From Symbiodinium natans (lineage: Eukaryota > Sar > Dinophyceae > Suessiales > Symbiodiniaceae): a stretch of 64,000 nt of DNA. Where the stretch lies: NCBI GenBank assembly GCA_905221605.1, contig CAJNDS010000221.1:129696-193695 (forward strand). Direction: 5' to 3'. Made by a program: the position numbers and the translations under genes. This document shows, piece after piece, positions 18,872-28,116 of the stretch (positions within the stretch are counted from its first letter, which is position 1; each line of letters opens with the position of its first letter). The notes below the pieces were generated by a model. The model ran no database searches, had not been told where the DNA came from, and saw only the letters and a list, made by a program, of their open reading frames with translations.

Positions 18872-21117
18872 GTGGACGTGGTCTACGAAGGGCGCCGCCT
18901 GACAAACTCTACAGTCCCCAGAGAGCTCAATTTTCCCCCCTAAATCCTAAACCCTAAACCCTAAACCCTAAACCCTAAACCCTAAACCCTAAGCCCTAAA
19001 CCCTAAACCCTAAACCCCAAACCCTAAACCCTAAACCCTAAGCCCTACACCCTAGTTCCTAAACTCTATACCCTAAACCCTCAACCCACAACCCCTTCAT
19101 GAGGGGTTTAGGGTTTCGGGCTTAGGGAGCCCAATTCTCCGCGAATTGAAGGAGAAGTCTTCCATTACTAAAGAGATCTAGGGTTTAGGGTTTAGGGTTT
19201 AGGGTTTAGGGTTTAGGGTTTAGGGTTTAGGGTTTAGGGTTTAGGGTTTGGGGCTTAGGGTTTAGGGAACACTAAACCCTGAAGCCCAAGCCTAAACTAA
19301 AGGGACTCTACCGGGAACCCCGAGCAGAAACCCCAAGAAATAGAGTAGAAGTATAGCAGGAATATACCTAGCAGGGTCCTTACATCATACCCCCTTTCTA
19401 TTCCTACTCTATTCTAGTGTTCCCTATTTGGGGTTCCCATTAGGATCCGTTTGTGAAGCCTACACCCTCAGCCCCGAAACCCAAACCCTAGACTCTTAAC
19501 TCAAACCCTAAACCCTAAACCCTAAACCCTAAACCCCAAACCCTAAACCCTAAACCCTAAACCCTAAACCCTAAACCCTAAACCCTAAACCCGAGGGAAG
19601 CTGGGGGTGCAGCTGGATTCGTGCGACTTGCACCGGGGCCTGATGGCCCCCTGGACAGCGGTTTAGGGTTTAGGGTTTAGGGTTTAGGGTTTGAGGTTTG
19701 GGGTTTGGGGTTTAGGGTTTAGGGTTGTGAGTTGGGCTTTGGTTTGCGTATTTAGGGTGTTGGGGTTTAGGGCTTCGGGTTGCAAGGCGTCAGCAGGGGC
19801 CCTTTCCTGTTCGGAAGGTTTTTTGCGCAGGACCCCCTCTCCCTCCACGATAACCAGGAACCTTGTGCAGAACCCGCAGAACCTACATTGACTATGGCTC
19901 CTCTGGGTATGTTCTTGCTAGCTGTAGCTGTGGAGTTGGGCTTCACATGCTCAAAACATGATCTAAGGCACCGCACACTCCTACTTCCAGGCACGCAAAA
20001 CCCCTAAACCCTGAACCCTCAACCCTAAACCCTCAACCCTAAACCCTAAACCCGAAACCCTTAAAAAAGGGGGCACCCTTAGTAAGCTCAGGTGAAGGCA
20101 GTCCTGGAAGATGGGCTGCTGGCCGACTGGAACCGTGCGCATCCCGACATGCCCGTGATCCCCTACGCTCCTTTGGCTGGTCTTTAGGGTTTAGGGTTTA
20201 GGGCTTAGGGCTTAGAGTTAAGGGTTTAGGGTTTTAAATACTTAATCCGCTCCCAACTATGAACCAGTTAGGGTTTAGGGTTAGGGTTTAGGGTTTAGGG
20301 TTTAGGGTTTAGGGTTTAGGGTTTAGGGTTTAGGGTTTAGGGTTTAGGGTTTAGGGTTTAGGGTTTAGGGTTTAGGGTTTAGAGGACGGTCTTGGACCTT
20401 AGGCCAAACTTGGCGGGGTGTCACTAGGGTTAGGGACTCCCAAGCCCGAACCCCCAGGGTTGTACCTTGGACCTTAAGGGGCTTTGGGGACCCTTTTTGA
20501 AGGTCTTCAGAGGGAATCGAAGGGCCACGTTAGGAGCACATGAACCTCTTAGGGGTACATCCTTAAGGATGAAGCCCGCCCTTTTCGGGTTTAGGGTTTA
20601 GGGATTTGGGTTTAAGGTTTAGGTTTTAGGGTTCAGGGTTAAGGGTTTAGGGTTTAGGGTTTAGGGCCTTCATGGCGTCGGGGGGAAGTTGAGGGGTTTG
20701 GGCTGTGGGCCGCTGGTGTCCGGCATATGTGTCGGTGTGTGAAGAGCTGGCCAAGCCGTAAGGACAAGATCTTCGAGGTGAACGGCGAGGCCGTTGGCGT
20801 TCTTCCTGGGTCGCACTTAAATCCTGTGCCCCACCCCCCCCCCCCCCCCCCCCGCGAAACTCCCAAAGCCCCAAAAGCCCAAAGCTCCTGACCCCTACAG
20901 CCTAAGCTGTAAGCCCTAAACCCCGAGGCAAGGCAGAGGCAAAAGCCCAAAAGCCGTCAGGCTCTAGGTTTTAGGGAGCATTTGGGTTTAGGGCCTTTAG
21001 TGTTTAGCGGTTTAGGCCTTTAGGGATTTAGGGCTTTAGGGCTTCAGGTGCTCGTAATCTTCGTTGAGTCGTTGATGCTAGGACCAGAAGATCGTGCTTC
21101 GCTGCCAGCAGTGGTAG
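18872..21117 (+). CDS. PDZ-domain-like protein, multi-exon, partial
   Basis: Exons 18872 to about 18930 (VDVVYEGRRLTNSTVPREL), 19601-19660, 20092 to about 20175, 20763 to about 20800 and 21082-21117 (DQKIVLRCQQW, then TAG). The 19601 and 20092 exons join in frame with a GT donor (GCG|GTTTAGG) to give LGVQLDSCDLHRGLMAPWTA, then VKAVLEDGLLADWNRAHPD. The next exon gives DKIFEVNGEAVGV. The order 'lGv.ld ... v..v...Gl.adWN.ahPd ... DkI.eVNG' fits a PDZ-like domain (GLGF-type loop, then the conserved D-x-I-x-x-V-N-G) in a form I associate with expanded dinoflagellate families, where a W-N motif follows the 'G-L-A' turn. Function is probably peptide-terminus or protein binding; partners unknown. Introns hold TTTAGGG then CCCTAAA blocks. 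Exon ends after 20175 are uncertain. Confidence 0.55.
19180..19262 (+). repeat. TTTAGGG array
   Basis: About 11 units within the first intron of the PDZ-like gene. Confidence 0.95.
19313..19443. mobile_element. MITE-like inverted repeat, family 'GGGAACCCC...AATAGAGTAG'
   Basis: Left GGGAACCCCGAGCAGAAACC with AATAGAGTAGAA; right TTCCTACTCTATTCTAGTG with TTGGGGTTCCC. The arms are inverted complements over about 60 bp with gaps. Located in an intron of the PDZ-like gene. Confidence 0.65.
20265..20385 (+). repeat. TTTAGGG array
   Basis: About 16 near-perfect units in an intron of the PDZ-like gene. Confidence 0.95.
20826..20853. repeat. Poly-C homopolymer
   Basis: A run of more than 20 C with one interrupting base near its start. 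Similar runs of 12-20 C or G occur near 10007, 35755, 30292, 54168, 58400 and 58725. Confidence 0.9.
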
Positions 21118-21119
21118 TG

Positions 21120-21569
21120 CCAACGCATGTGGGGGTCCTGACGGGCGAAAGCGCCGTTCAACACATCTGAAATTTCTCACTGACATCCGCGTCAGATAGC
21201 CCATCGAGGCAATTTCTCTCGAAGGGCGCGAAGTCCCCGAGTCATTGCTAACTCGTAGTCAAATCAAAGCCCTACACACACTCCACTAGGCCTACATCTC
21301 AGGGTTCGGAGGGATTCAGTCTCGTAGGGCCTTGAGAAGACCTCCGTTTCAGTGTTTGGGCTTTGAGGGTTCAGGGGTTTAAGGTTTGAGCTTCGGGTTT
21401 TAGGGTTTGAAATCGGAGGTTTTGGGCTTTTTGGTTGAGGGTTTTGAGGGTTAAGCCCTAAACCCGAAACCCTAAACCCTAAACCCTAAACCCTGAACCC
21501 TAAACCCGAAACCCGAAACCCTAAACCCTAAACCCCAAACCCCAAACCCTAAACCCTAAAACCTAAACC
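21120..21569. repeat. Unique stretch then CCCTAAA/CCCGAAA repeats
   Basis: Sequence at 21120-21340 is unique with no supported exon. Repeat variants run from 21440 to 21569 and mark the edge of a telomere-repeat-poor island. Confidence 0.7.
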
Positions 21570-22202
21570 CTAACTGCACACAGAAAGACCAAACTGGTCA
21601 GAGATCGGCTTCCGCTGCGCAGTAGCAGAGCGCTCACCCACGCCTAGACGATCGCTTCTGCTGCGCATTAGCATCGCAAATACGGCAACGCGGCAGGACG
21701 AAGACACGTCGATGCCTGTCCACGTCCCCGCTCCTCTGCGGAAAGGAGACGTGGTCAGGCCCGTCAACGTTCCCATCCCGTCTACAGATAAGTTCAGATG
21801 AGGGCTCTTCTTCGCAACATCCCAAACGGACATGAAGTTTGAGCCATTGTGGCGACAAATCAGTTGATCGATCAAAGAGTCGATCCACGACCGACATGCG
21901 TGGCCAGCGTGGTAAGGATAAGCCCTTAAGGTTCCAGGCTCCCCATGTATGGCAAGGAAGATATGATTAGCAAAAGGCAAAACTCCAACAACAAACGACG
22001 ACCTTTTCGGTGGGGTCTGGAAGGTCTGACCTTGATGCTCGAGACACCAAGTGCGCGACATGATGTTCCAGAACTGATTGTCCCATCCGTTAAATCGCGC
22101 CCTTGATTTTCCAGTCCGGTCGGAGAGGGTTTCTGAGAGACATGCGCTAGATGTTTCAAACTGCGCGGGTGGGGTCTGGATGTTAAGTCCCTGGTCTGTC
22201 AA
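21570..22202 (-). CDS. Hypothetical protein ORF (210 codons), unrecognised
   Basis: Longest uninterrupted minus-strand frame in a stretch free of telomere-like repeats. It starts MTDQGLNIQTPPAQFE and ends DQFGLSVCS. Cys, Trp and His are scattered with no motif I recognise. The second minus-strand frame (22199-22597) overlaps its start by 4 bp in a different frame, so the two may be pieces of one frameshifted or spliced gene or of an old transposable element. Codon evidence is weak and it may be non-coding. Confidence 0.3.
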   Translation of the reverse strand: MTDQGLNIQTPPAQFETSSACLSETLSDRTGKSRARFNGWDNQFWNIMSRTWCLEHQGQTFQTPPKRSSFVVGVLPFANHIFLAIHGEPGTLRAYPYHAGHACRSWIDSLIDQLICRHNGSNFMSVWDVAKKSPHLNLSVDGMGTLTGLTTSPFRRGAGTWTGIDVSSSCRVAVFAMLMRSRSDRLGVGERSATAQRKPISDQFGLSVCS

Positions 22203-22597
22203 CTTTCAAAATTCATGTGTGCCCACCAGGCCCCTCGGGAAATAACAAGTTTTTGACTTAGCCCTCCTAAAATCAACGCTGGGGCTTTATGGTCGGGGAA
22301 GCTTGGGCGACGGTGGGTTTCTAAATCTTTCAAAGGTAAGTTGTGAAAATGAGGTATACTGTCGCCTGCAAAGTTGCTCCACAGTTCACTGCGAAAGCCC
22401 GATACAGCCCGCGCCGCCTGCCCGAGCAGCCATATCCCGCAAAAGTGCACCAAACCCCGCAGGCTGAACCGAAACCTTGAAGTCTCAGTCATCACGACTC
22501 CTAAGTGATATCCGTGAAGATAGAATTCTGAAGCGTCAAGATAGAATTCTGAAGCGTCAAGCCATTTATCTTTAATTTTACAATGTACGCCCTGCAT
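22199..22597 (-). CDS. Hypothetical protein ORF (132 codons) with a short tandem duplication
   Basis: Begins MQGVHCKIKDKWL and contains the duplicated peptide DASEFYLDASEFYL, encoded by a direct 21-bp repeat at about 22520-22561. A hydrophobic patch (GLVHFCGIWLLGQAARAV) lies in the middle. No family recognised. Confidence 0.3.
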   Translation of the reverse strand: MQGVHCKIKDKWLDASEFYLDASEFYLHGYHLGVVMTETSRFRFSLRGLVHFCGIWLLGQAARAVSGFRSELWSNFAGDSIPHFHNLPLKDLETHRRPSFPDHKAPALILGGLSQKLVISRGAWWAHMNFES

Positions 22598-22839
22598 GTT
22601 TGCCCAAGGGTTGCGGGGACAAGAGGACTAGCCAAACTACTCAAGACTCTGGGGCTCTCAAATTTTGTTTTTCGGTCCGGGTCGACCTATTCGCTTGCTG
22701 TCGCTAGCTTCTGATGTTCTCAGTGCACAAGAGGAAAGCGTTGCTGACTCGATTTGCACTTACATTTCACCGCGTAATGCCTTCACCTCTGTTCTGACAG
22801 CGTTCCGCAGGAATCACGTCAATTTTATCCTGACCTAAG

Positions 22840-23030
22840 GCGTGCAGCTGGCGGCGCTGTGGCCTTTTCAATGCCAAGTGCCGGTGGTGCTCCAGCCCCT
22901 ACGTGGGGCTGGATGCACTTATCGTGCACGAAGCGTTGAAGTGTCGCCGGCGGCCGGTGGGGGCCGCGGGAGGGGGTGGAGGAGGGGGTGGAGGAGGGGG
23001 AGCGACCCCGCCAAACCCCAGACTAGCCGC
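22840..23030 (+). CDS. Exon with a Cys-rich, zinc-finger-like segment and Gly-rich tail
   Basis: After the acceptor GACCTAAG the frame reads ACSWRRCGLFNAKCRWCSSP, giving C-x4-C-x6-C-x2-C spacing, followed by YVGLDALIVHEALKCRRRP and a poly-glycine run. There is no ATG, so it would be an internal exon. The Cys spacing suggests metal binding, though the class is not clear. It sits at the left part of the repeat-poor island; telomere-like variants resume at 23050. Confidence 0.45.
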
Positions 23031-23039
23031 GACTAGCCC

Positions 23040-24610
23040 AAACCCAAAGCCTGAAACCCTAAACTCAAAGCCCTAAGCCCTAAACCCAAATCCTGAAACC
23101 CTAAACTCCAAACCCTAAAGTTTAAGCCCAAAGCCCAAAACCCGCAACTCTTGAGCCGTAGTCCCTAAACTCCAAGCCTAAATACCCTAAATCAACTGGG
23201 GGGTGCATGCAGTTTTCTTGTTAGGATGCCGTGGCAAATTAAAATTATAGAAGTAGGCGTAGGAATTGCTATTTTAAAACCCCTCACATGTGCCACACAG
23301 AATAGCAGCTCGCATGATGCCCACTGATCCAAAAACTTTATACATATATATATATATATGGTCACTCCCCCCCAATGGACCAACCTCGATATGTGAAAGC
23401 TCCTGTAGGCACTGTCTGCTGTGATGTGTTCCCGGGCTTAGTTCTTTGGCACGTATTATTGAATCGGTTTGCCTTGTTGTGTGCACTTCTATGACAGTCC
23501 CGATTGGATTCAACCCTTGCCCACGCATGTGCAATTGCTGTGTGGGGCAACAAGACTTCGTGCAGGCTGACAATTTCACATGCCGTGGTAACACGGACTG
23601 GCGAAATCATCGTTCAGGCACCCTTGCTTTCCCCCAATTCTAGTGATGGACGTGCTGCATCGTTGGAACTTATGAAACAAAACAAGCTGTGTCGACTACT
23701 GCCCCACTATTGGTACTACTTCGGATGAACGTGGAAGCCTGCAGAAACCCACGACAGCATAGCCTGCTCAGTTTGCGGCTTACTGAGCCGAAGTGACAAC
23801 TCGGCGCCCGTCATGCAGTTTCCGGCATCAGCAACCCAGGAACATCGTAACCTTCGGAGAAGAAGTTAGGAATGAAGCATAAGGAGTGAGTATAACAATA
23901 GAACCCTTACAAGTCTACGTTCTACTCAAAATATAAGTTATCTATTCAGAGAGCGAAAGAAGGACACAAGGTTTAGCAACATACTCTGCATTTTGGGTTC
24001 TTTGAGTAGTATTATGCGTAGCGCAAAAAGACAAGGAAATCATAACTAGCGAGCGAATAAGAGAAGGAAGCAAGCGAGCGCCCAATTACTTGTTATTTGT
24101 GCCGTTCGTTTCTTGCAGGGATTGTGGGGGCTGTCAGGGCACTGCTCTTCATTAGAGCGCACCATGGTGGAGATCTGAGCTGCTAAATCCGCCTGCAAAC
24201 CCCAAAGAATCTAGACAAAGACATTTACCGACCCATGTGCAGATGATGTCCAAGGCTGGAGGTTGTCGTACCAAATCCATATAAGCTGCACGCGTGTCCC
24301 ACAAGACAGTGAGCCAGCTGTGAGGTAGAGGGTGCGCCGTTCCACTTGCATTTGTGGCCAGGCTCACCATGCAATGTTTAGAAATCGCAGAAAACTAGCC
24401 GGCCAGCTCTCCACATAAAGGCTCGGCCACTCACCAATCCACAGTATCTCCGTGACAGCCAGGAAACGCGTGGTCTACACGCTTGCCGAGTTCCTCGCTG
24501 ACTGCATACACACAACAGACATCGCGCGCACTAGGGTGGGGGGGGGGAGAAGCATAAGGGGGAGCCAAATTAATTAGTGCTATACTAGACGCTTCAGGTT
24601 TCGTTGACGG
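23040..24610. other. Repeat-poor intergenic sequence, no supported gene
   Basis: Variant repeats (CCCTAAA, CCCTAAG, ACTCCAA) at 23040-23190, then about 1.4 kb of unique sequence near 50% GC with an (AT)n run at 23343-23360 and a poly-G run at 24538-24548. Short frames on both strands overlap each other and are not convincing. Confidence 0.5.
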
Positions 24611-24613
24611 CGG

Positions 24614-25138
24614 TCATGTGGCACCGCTTTTCCTGGCCAGGCTGGGGGCCATTGGCCACGCCAGCCTCGAACAAGCAATCAGAAGCGTGAAGATCAGTGA
24701 AGAAGAGGCAGGGGCTTTTGACTTGCAAGCGAGTCGGCGAAAGCAAGGCTGCTCGAAGTTGTTCCATCGACAGTCTCTTGAAGGACCCACAGGCTCAGTT
24801 GTGGTTGCGCGAAGTGTGCGTGCTGTCACAAGCGCAGCGCTCACGGCCCTGGCCTTGGCCTTGCTCCCATGATTTGCCATGCAAGTGTGATTCATTGCCG
24901 ATGAGTACTTGCCTTTTCGCAACTGGTGTTTGCCGATGCTCCCCCGCATCCTTGTGCCTAGCCGTTGAGGTTTCTGGGCCGAGAGATCAAAAGCTTGAAG
25001 CGGACAGTGCATACGCTCTCCGAGGCAGATCTCGCTTTGCAAATGCGCTTGTCTCACTCGCGTCCCGAAGCCTGTGAGGGTCGGCTCGTTGTGGATGCTG
25101 GTGTGCACACACTTCAGTTCCACACCCTGTAAAGGCAA
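24614..25138. other. Overlapping open frames on both strands, coding strand undecided
   Basis: A 174-codon minus-strand frame (MPLQGVELKCVHTSIHNEPT...) lies opposite two plus-strand frames, one at 24618-24872 rich in Ala/Leu/Glu (APLFLARLGAIGHASLEQAI) and one at 24697-25077. The plus frame from 24618 has the most protein-like composition, but nothing matches a known family. Confidence 0.25.
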
Positions 25139-25474
25139 ACGCCCTATAACCTATACTCAAATGCTCTGTGCTCCGGCAGTTGGTGCTCTGGCGGCTCCCG
25201 ACCCTGGAGCTCTGGCGGCTCCCACCCGTGGCGCTCTGGCGGCTCCCGCCCCTCGTGCTCTGGCGGCTCCCGCCATAACAACTGCCAGGAAAAGTTTTGT
25301 CCCACGGATAGCAAGTGTCAGGAAAAGATCTGTCCCACAGAGAACCAATGTCAGGAGTGTTTCACAGATAACAAGTGTCAGGAAAAGATCAGTCTTTTCA
25401 GGTCCTTGCGTGCGAAGACAAAGTGCAACTGGGGATGGCACTCTCTTGGGCATGACTTCATTGCAAGCACCTAG
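25133..25474 (+). CDS. Cys-rich repetitive ORF, no ATG (probable exon)
   Basis: Open frame of 113 codons to TAG at 25472-25474, with no Met, so it would be read as a downstream exon or from a trans-spliced leader. Part one has four CSGGSRP-like units (SGGSRPWSSGGSHPW, then RSGGSRPSCSGGSRHNN) encoded by 24-bp tandem repeats (GCTCTGGCGGCTCCC core, 25183-25277). Part two has Cys repeats: NCQEKFCPTDSKCQEKICPT, then ENQCQECFTDNKCQEK (C-Q-E-K-x-C-P-T-[DE] period of 10-11 residues). It ends CNWGWHSLGHDFIAST. This resembles a secreted or metal-binding repetitive protein in style only. Competing frames cover the same DNA: +25074-25565 (Ala-rich ALAAP repeats) and -25157-25684 (starts with a hydrophobic segment, LIIISIIMVMMMAMTVGVFV). 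The Cys-periodic frame seems likeliest to be protein, but this is not proven. Confidence 0.4.
   Translation, partial: RQTPYNLYSNALCSGSWCSGGSRPWSSGGSHPWRSGGSRPSCSGGSRHNNCQEKFCPTDSKCQEKICPTENQCQECFTDNKCQEKISLFRSLRAKTKCNWGWHSLGHDFIAST
25183..25277. repeat. 24-bp minisatellite (GCTCTGGCGGCTCCC core)
   Basis: Four tandem units with variable linkers. An isolated fifth core occurs at 25503-25517. Confidence 0.9.
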
Positions 25475-25854
25475 ACCGGTGCAGGGGTTCCCCCCCGAAA
25501 ACGCTCTGGCGGCTCCCGCCACCACCACAGCGTCCCCAAGGACGGGTTCAGGGTTCCCACCATAAGAGTTAGAGGTTCCACCCGGCGGGGGTTCAGTTTC
25601 AGGGTTCCCGCTGGCGTAACACACGAAAACCCCCACCGTCATCGCCATCATCATCACCATAATGATGCTGATGATGATCAGCAACCTCTACACATGCATC
25701 ATGCTTCTCACGACTGTTTTTTTGTTTTGCTGTGTAGATGATATACACTACCATGGCTTTTGGATTGTGTGAAAAACCGTATGTGTGTTATCTTGAACTC
25801 CGGGCGATAATCGTGGGCAAGCCAGTCCTGAACCCGCTGCTCACTCTGAAGATG

Positions 25855-26008
25855 CCCTAAGCCCTAAACCCTAAACCCTAAGCCCTAAGCCCTAAACCCC
25901 TAAACCCTAGATCCTAAGCCCTAAGCCCTAAGCCCTAAACCCTAAACCCTAAACCCTAAACCCTAAACCCTAAACCCTAAACCCTAAACCCTAAACCCTA
26001 AACCCTAC
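25855..26008 (-). repeat. CCCTAAA/CCCTAAG array
   Basis: Closes the repeat-poor island. Blocks of GCCCTAA are followed by about 11 perfect CCCTAAA units. Confidence 0.95.
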
Positions 26009-26051
26009 GGGTTCTCGGCTTAGGGCTCCGATTGCCCGTGGACAGGCAGGC

Positions 26052-26096
26052 TCGGCCGAGGTTCTCGAGGGCCGCATCGCTGCCTCAGGCGCTACG
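26052..26096 (+). CDS. Possible exon, unknown protein
   Basis: After GTGGACAG the frame reads AGSAEVLEGRIAASGATG and then runs into a TTAGGGCTGAGGG stretch. Short, low confidence. Confidence 0.3.
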
Positions 26097-26836
26097 GGCT
26101 TAGGGCTGAGGGTTTGGGGTTTTTGGGTTTAGGGTTTAGGGTTTAGGGTTTAGGGTTTAGGGTTTAGGGTTTAGGGTTAGTGGCTAATAGTATTCCCTTA
26201 TTGTGGACTTAGGGTTTTTGATGCATCTGATGATATACACAGTTTCTTGTAGTGTTGCAAAAATAGATATACATATCCAAGAGATGTTGTCAGCAACTGG
26301 AAAATTCTGGAAATTAGGGTTTAGGGCTTAGGGCTAGGGTTTCGGGTTTGGGGTTTAGGGCTTCCGGGCTCAGGGCTTTGGGATGTTCAGGCCTGAACCC
26401 TGGGTTGAGGCCCTGGGTTTGGGCCCTGGCATACCGCGTGGCGACCCTTGTTCGCCTTTTTTTCCAGAGTTTAGGGTTTAGGGTTTAGGATCCCTCAGCA
26501 TCCCCAATCCCACCCCCCGTCCCCCAAAAATGCCCTAAAGTCCCTTCAGGCCCCACGACCCTAAATTTGAAATCAACCCGTAAACCCCCCAGCCCCCTGC
26601 AACCCCTCTAAGCTCATCTCCGAATGCACGCTCTGTGAAGAGTTGAGGCCGTTTCCGGGGTGATCTGGAGCAGTCCTCATTGCCAAGCGCATAAAACCCT
26701 GAACCCCACTAATCCCCTAAACCCCCAAACCCCCAAACCCTCAACCCCAAACCCCAAACCCCAAACCCTAAACCCTAAACCCTAAAACCCTACAACCCCC
26801 CTAAAACCCCCCCAAACCCCCCTTAAAACCCCGCAG
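26097..26836. repeat. Telomere-like repeats with unique spacers
   Basis: TTTAGGG block at 26124-26178, unique sequence 26180-26310, variant repeats 26315-26370 and C-rich variants 26700-26835. No exon supported. Confidence 0.8.
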
Positions 26837-26918
26837 GCCGAGACCTGTGCCTGACGGTGCGGCGACCGCAGGTGCGGGAGATGCTGCTCCAGCGGACTGG
26901 CAGCCGCTTCTCCCAAGG
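26837..26918 (+). CDS. Probable exon, PDZ-like C-terminal part
   Basis: After CCCCGCAG the frame reads RDLCLTVRRPQVREMLLQR, then TGSRFSQ, and ends before GGGTTTAGGG. 'L-C-L-T-V-R-R-P' resembles the last strand of a PDZ domain ('l.L.v.RP'). Inference from pattern only. Confidence 0.4.
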
Positions 26919-27100
26919 GTTTAGGGTTTGGGGTGTAGGGTTTAGGGTTTAGGGTTTAGGGTTTAGGGTTTAGGGTTTAGGGTTTAGGGTTTAGGGTTTA
27001 GGGTTTCGGGTTTAAGGGTTAGGTTTCGGGTTTAGGGGTCTACGGGTCGAGTGTTGCTTAGGGGTTTCGTGCTGTTGAGGCTGTTTTGCGCTGTTACTTG
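26918..27100 (+). repeat. TTTAGGG array
   Basis: About 12 units at 26918-27010, followed by degenerate units to about 27045. Confidence 0.9.
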
Positions 27101-27194
27101 GGATGTTCACCCTTACTAACAGTCCTTAATAGGGATTGTAGTACCCCCTAGTAGAATCCTAATTAAGGACGGTTAGTATCAGGGGGAACATCCC
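27100..27194. mobile_element. MITE-like inverted repeat, family 'GGATGTTCACCCTTACTAAC' (copy 1)
   Basis: Left GGGATGTTCACCCTTACTAA followed by CAGTCCTTAATAGGGATT; right GGACGGTTAGTATCAGGGGG then AACATCCC. The arms pair over almost their whole length. Confidence 0.8.
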
Positions 27195-27233
27195 AGCCCT
27201 AAGCCCTCAACCCTAAACCCTAAACATCCCAAG

Positions 27234-27349
27234 CTGGTAGTATCAGGGGGAACAAGATGTTCACCCTTATACTAGCAGTCCTTAATAGGGATTATGGTGC
27301 CCCCCTTGTGTAGTCCCTATGAAGGATTGTTAGTATCAGGGGGAACAAG
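27234..27349. mobile_element. MITE-like inverted repeat (copy 2) with an orphan right end in front
   Basis: A full copy at 27256-27349 (GATGTTCACCCTTATACTAG ... TTAGTATCAGGGGGAACAAG) is preceded directly by a solitary right end at 27234-27255 (GGTAGTATCAGGGGGAACAA), showing nested or tandem insertion within 60 bp of copy 1. Confidence 0.75.
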
Positions 27350-27801
27350 TTTTAGGTTTAAAGGCGTTTGGTTTTTTTGGGTTAGGATGCGGCGTTTTCG
27401 ATCTCTGGGCTGAGGAGTTCGCGGGGCTGTGGAGGGTTTAGGGTTTGGGGTTTAGGGGTTAGGGTTTAGGGTTTCTTATTCTTGCACTGACGATTACAAC
27501 TAATTCATTATTGCTGCTATTCCTACGGCGTATGCTGATTGCTACGAGCGGCATTCGTTGTCAAAGACACGAAGCCTTGCTGCCCAAACAAGCCCTGAAA
27601 CCCGAAACCCTAAACCCTAAACCCTAAACCCTAAACCCCCAAACCCCTAAACCCCAAACCCCAACTGACAGCACCCAAAAAAAACACCCTGAAGCCCAGG
27701 AACCTAAACCCTGAAACCCCCAAACCCTAAACGAAGCCCTAAACCCTAAACCCGAAAACCCTCAGAGTCCTAAACGGCCAAACACCGACAGCGCCGACGG
27801 G
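27350..27801. repeat. Telomere-like variants with unique spacers
   Basis: TTTAGGG at 27435-27472; CCCTAAA/CCCGAAA at 27596-27660 and 27715-27760. The unique sequence 27475-27590 has no supported exon. Confidence 0.75.
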
Positions 27802-27836
27802 CCCAGACTCCCCAACCCTGCTGACTGGTTCTCAGG
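27802..27836 (+). CDS. Possible small exon
   Basis: After CCGACAG the frame ADGPRLPNPADWFS ends at a GGTTTAGGG donor. Very short; low confidence. Confidence 0.25.
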
Positions 27837-28116
27837 GTTTAGGGTTTAGGCTTTAGGGCAGAAGGAGTTTAAGAGGCATCTTGTATCCCCCCCGGCCCAT
27901 ACCCCTTCAAGGCATGAGTTCTAAGTCGGGTAAGGCACCCCTATATCTCTCAGCCCTGAAACGCCTCCGGAACCGACATCTTTGGTAGGGGTTTGAGGCT
28001 TTTCGAAACCCACAACCCAAAACCCAAAACCCGAAACCCTAAACCCTAAACCCGAAACCCTAAACCCTAAACCCCCAAACCCCTAGGCCCCCAAACCCTG
28101 GGAGGCGAGCTGGTAG

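Noticed and set aside
25157-25684. Minus-strand protein with N-terminal hydrophobic segment
   Set aside because: The start lies in a simple CAT/ATG-rich stretch and the body translates minisatellite DNA; the plus-strand Cys-periodic frame looks more protein-like. Kept only as an alternative.
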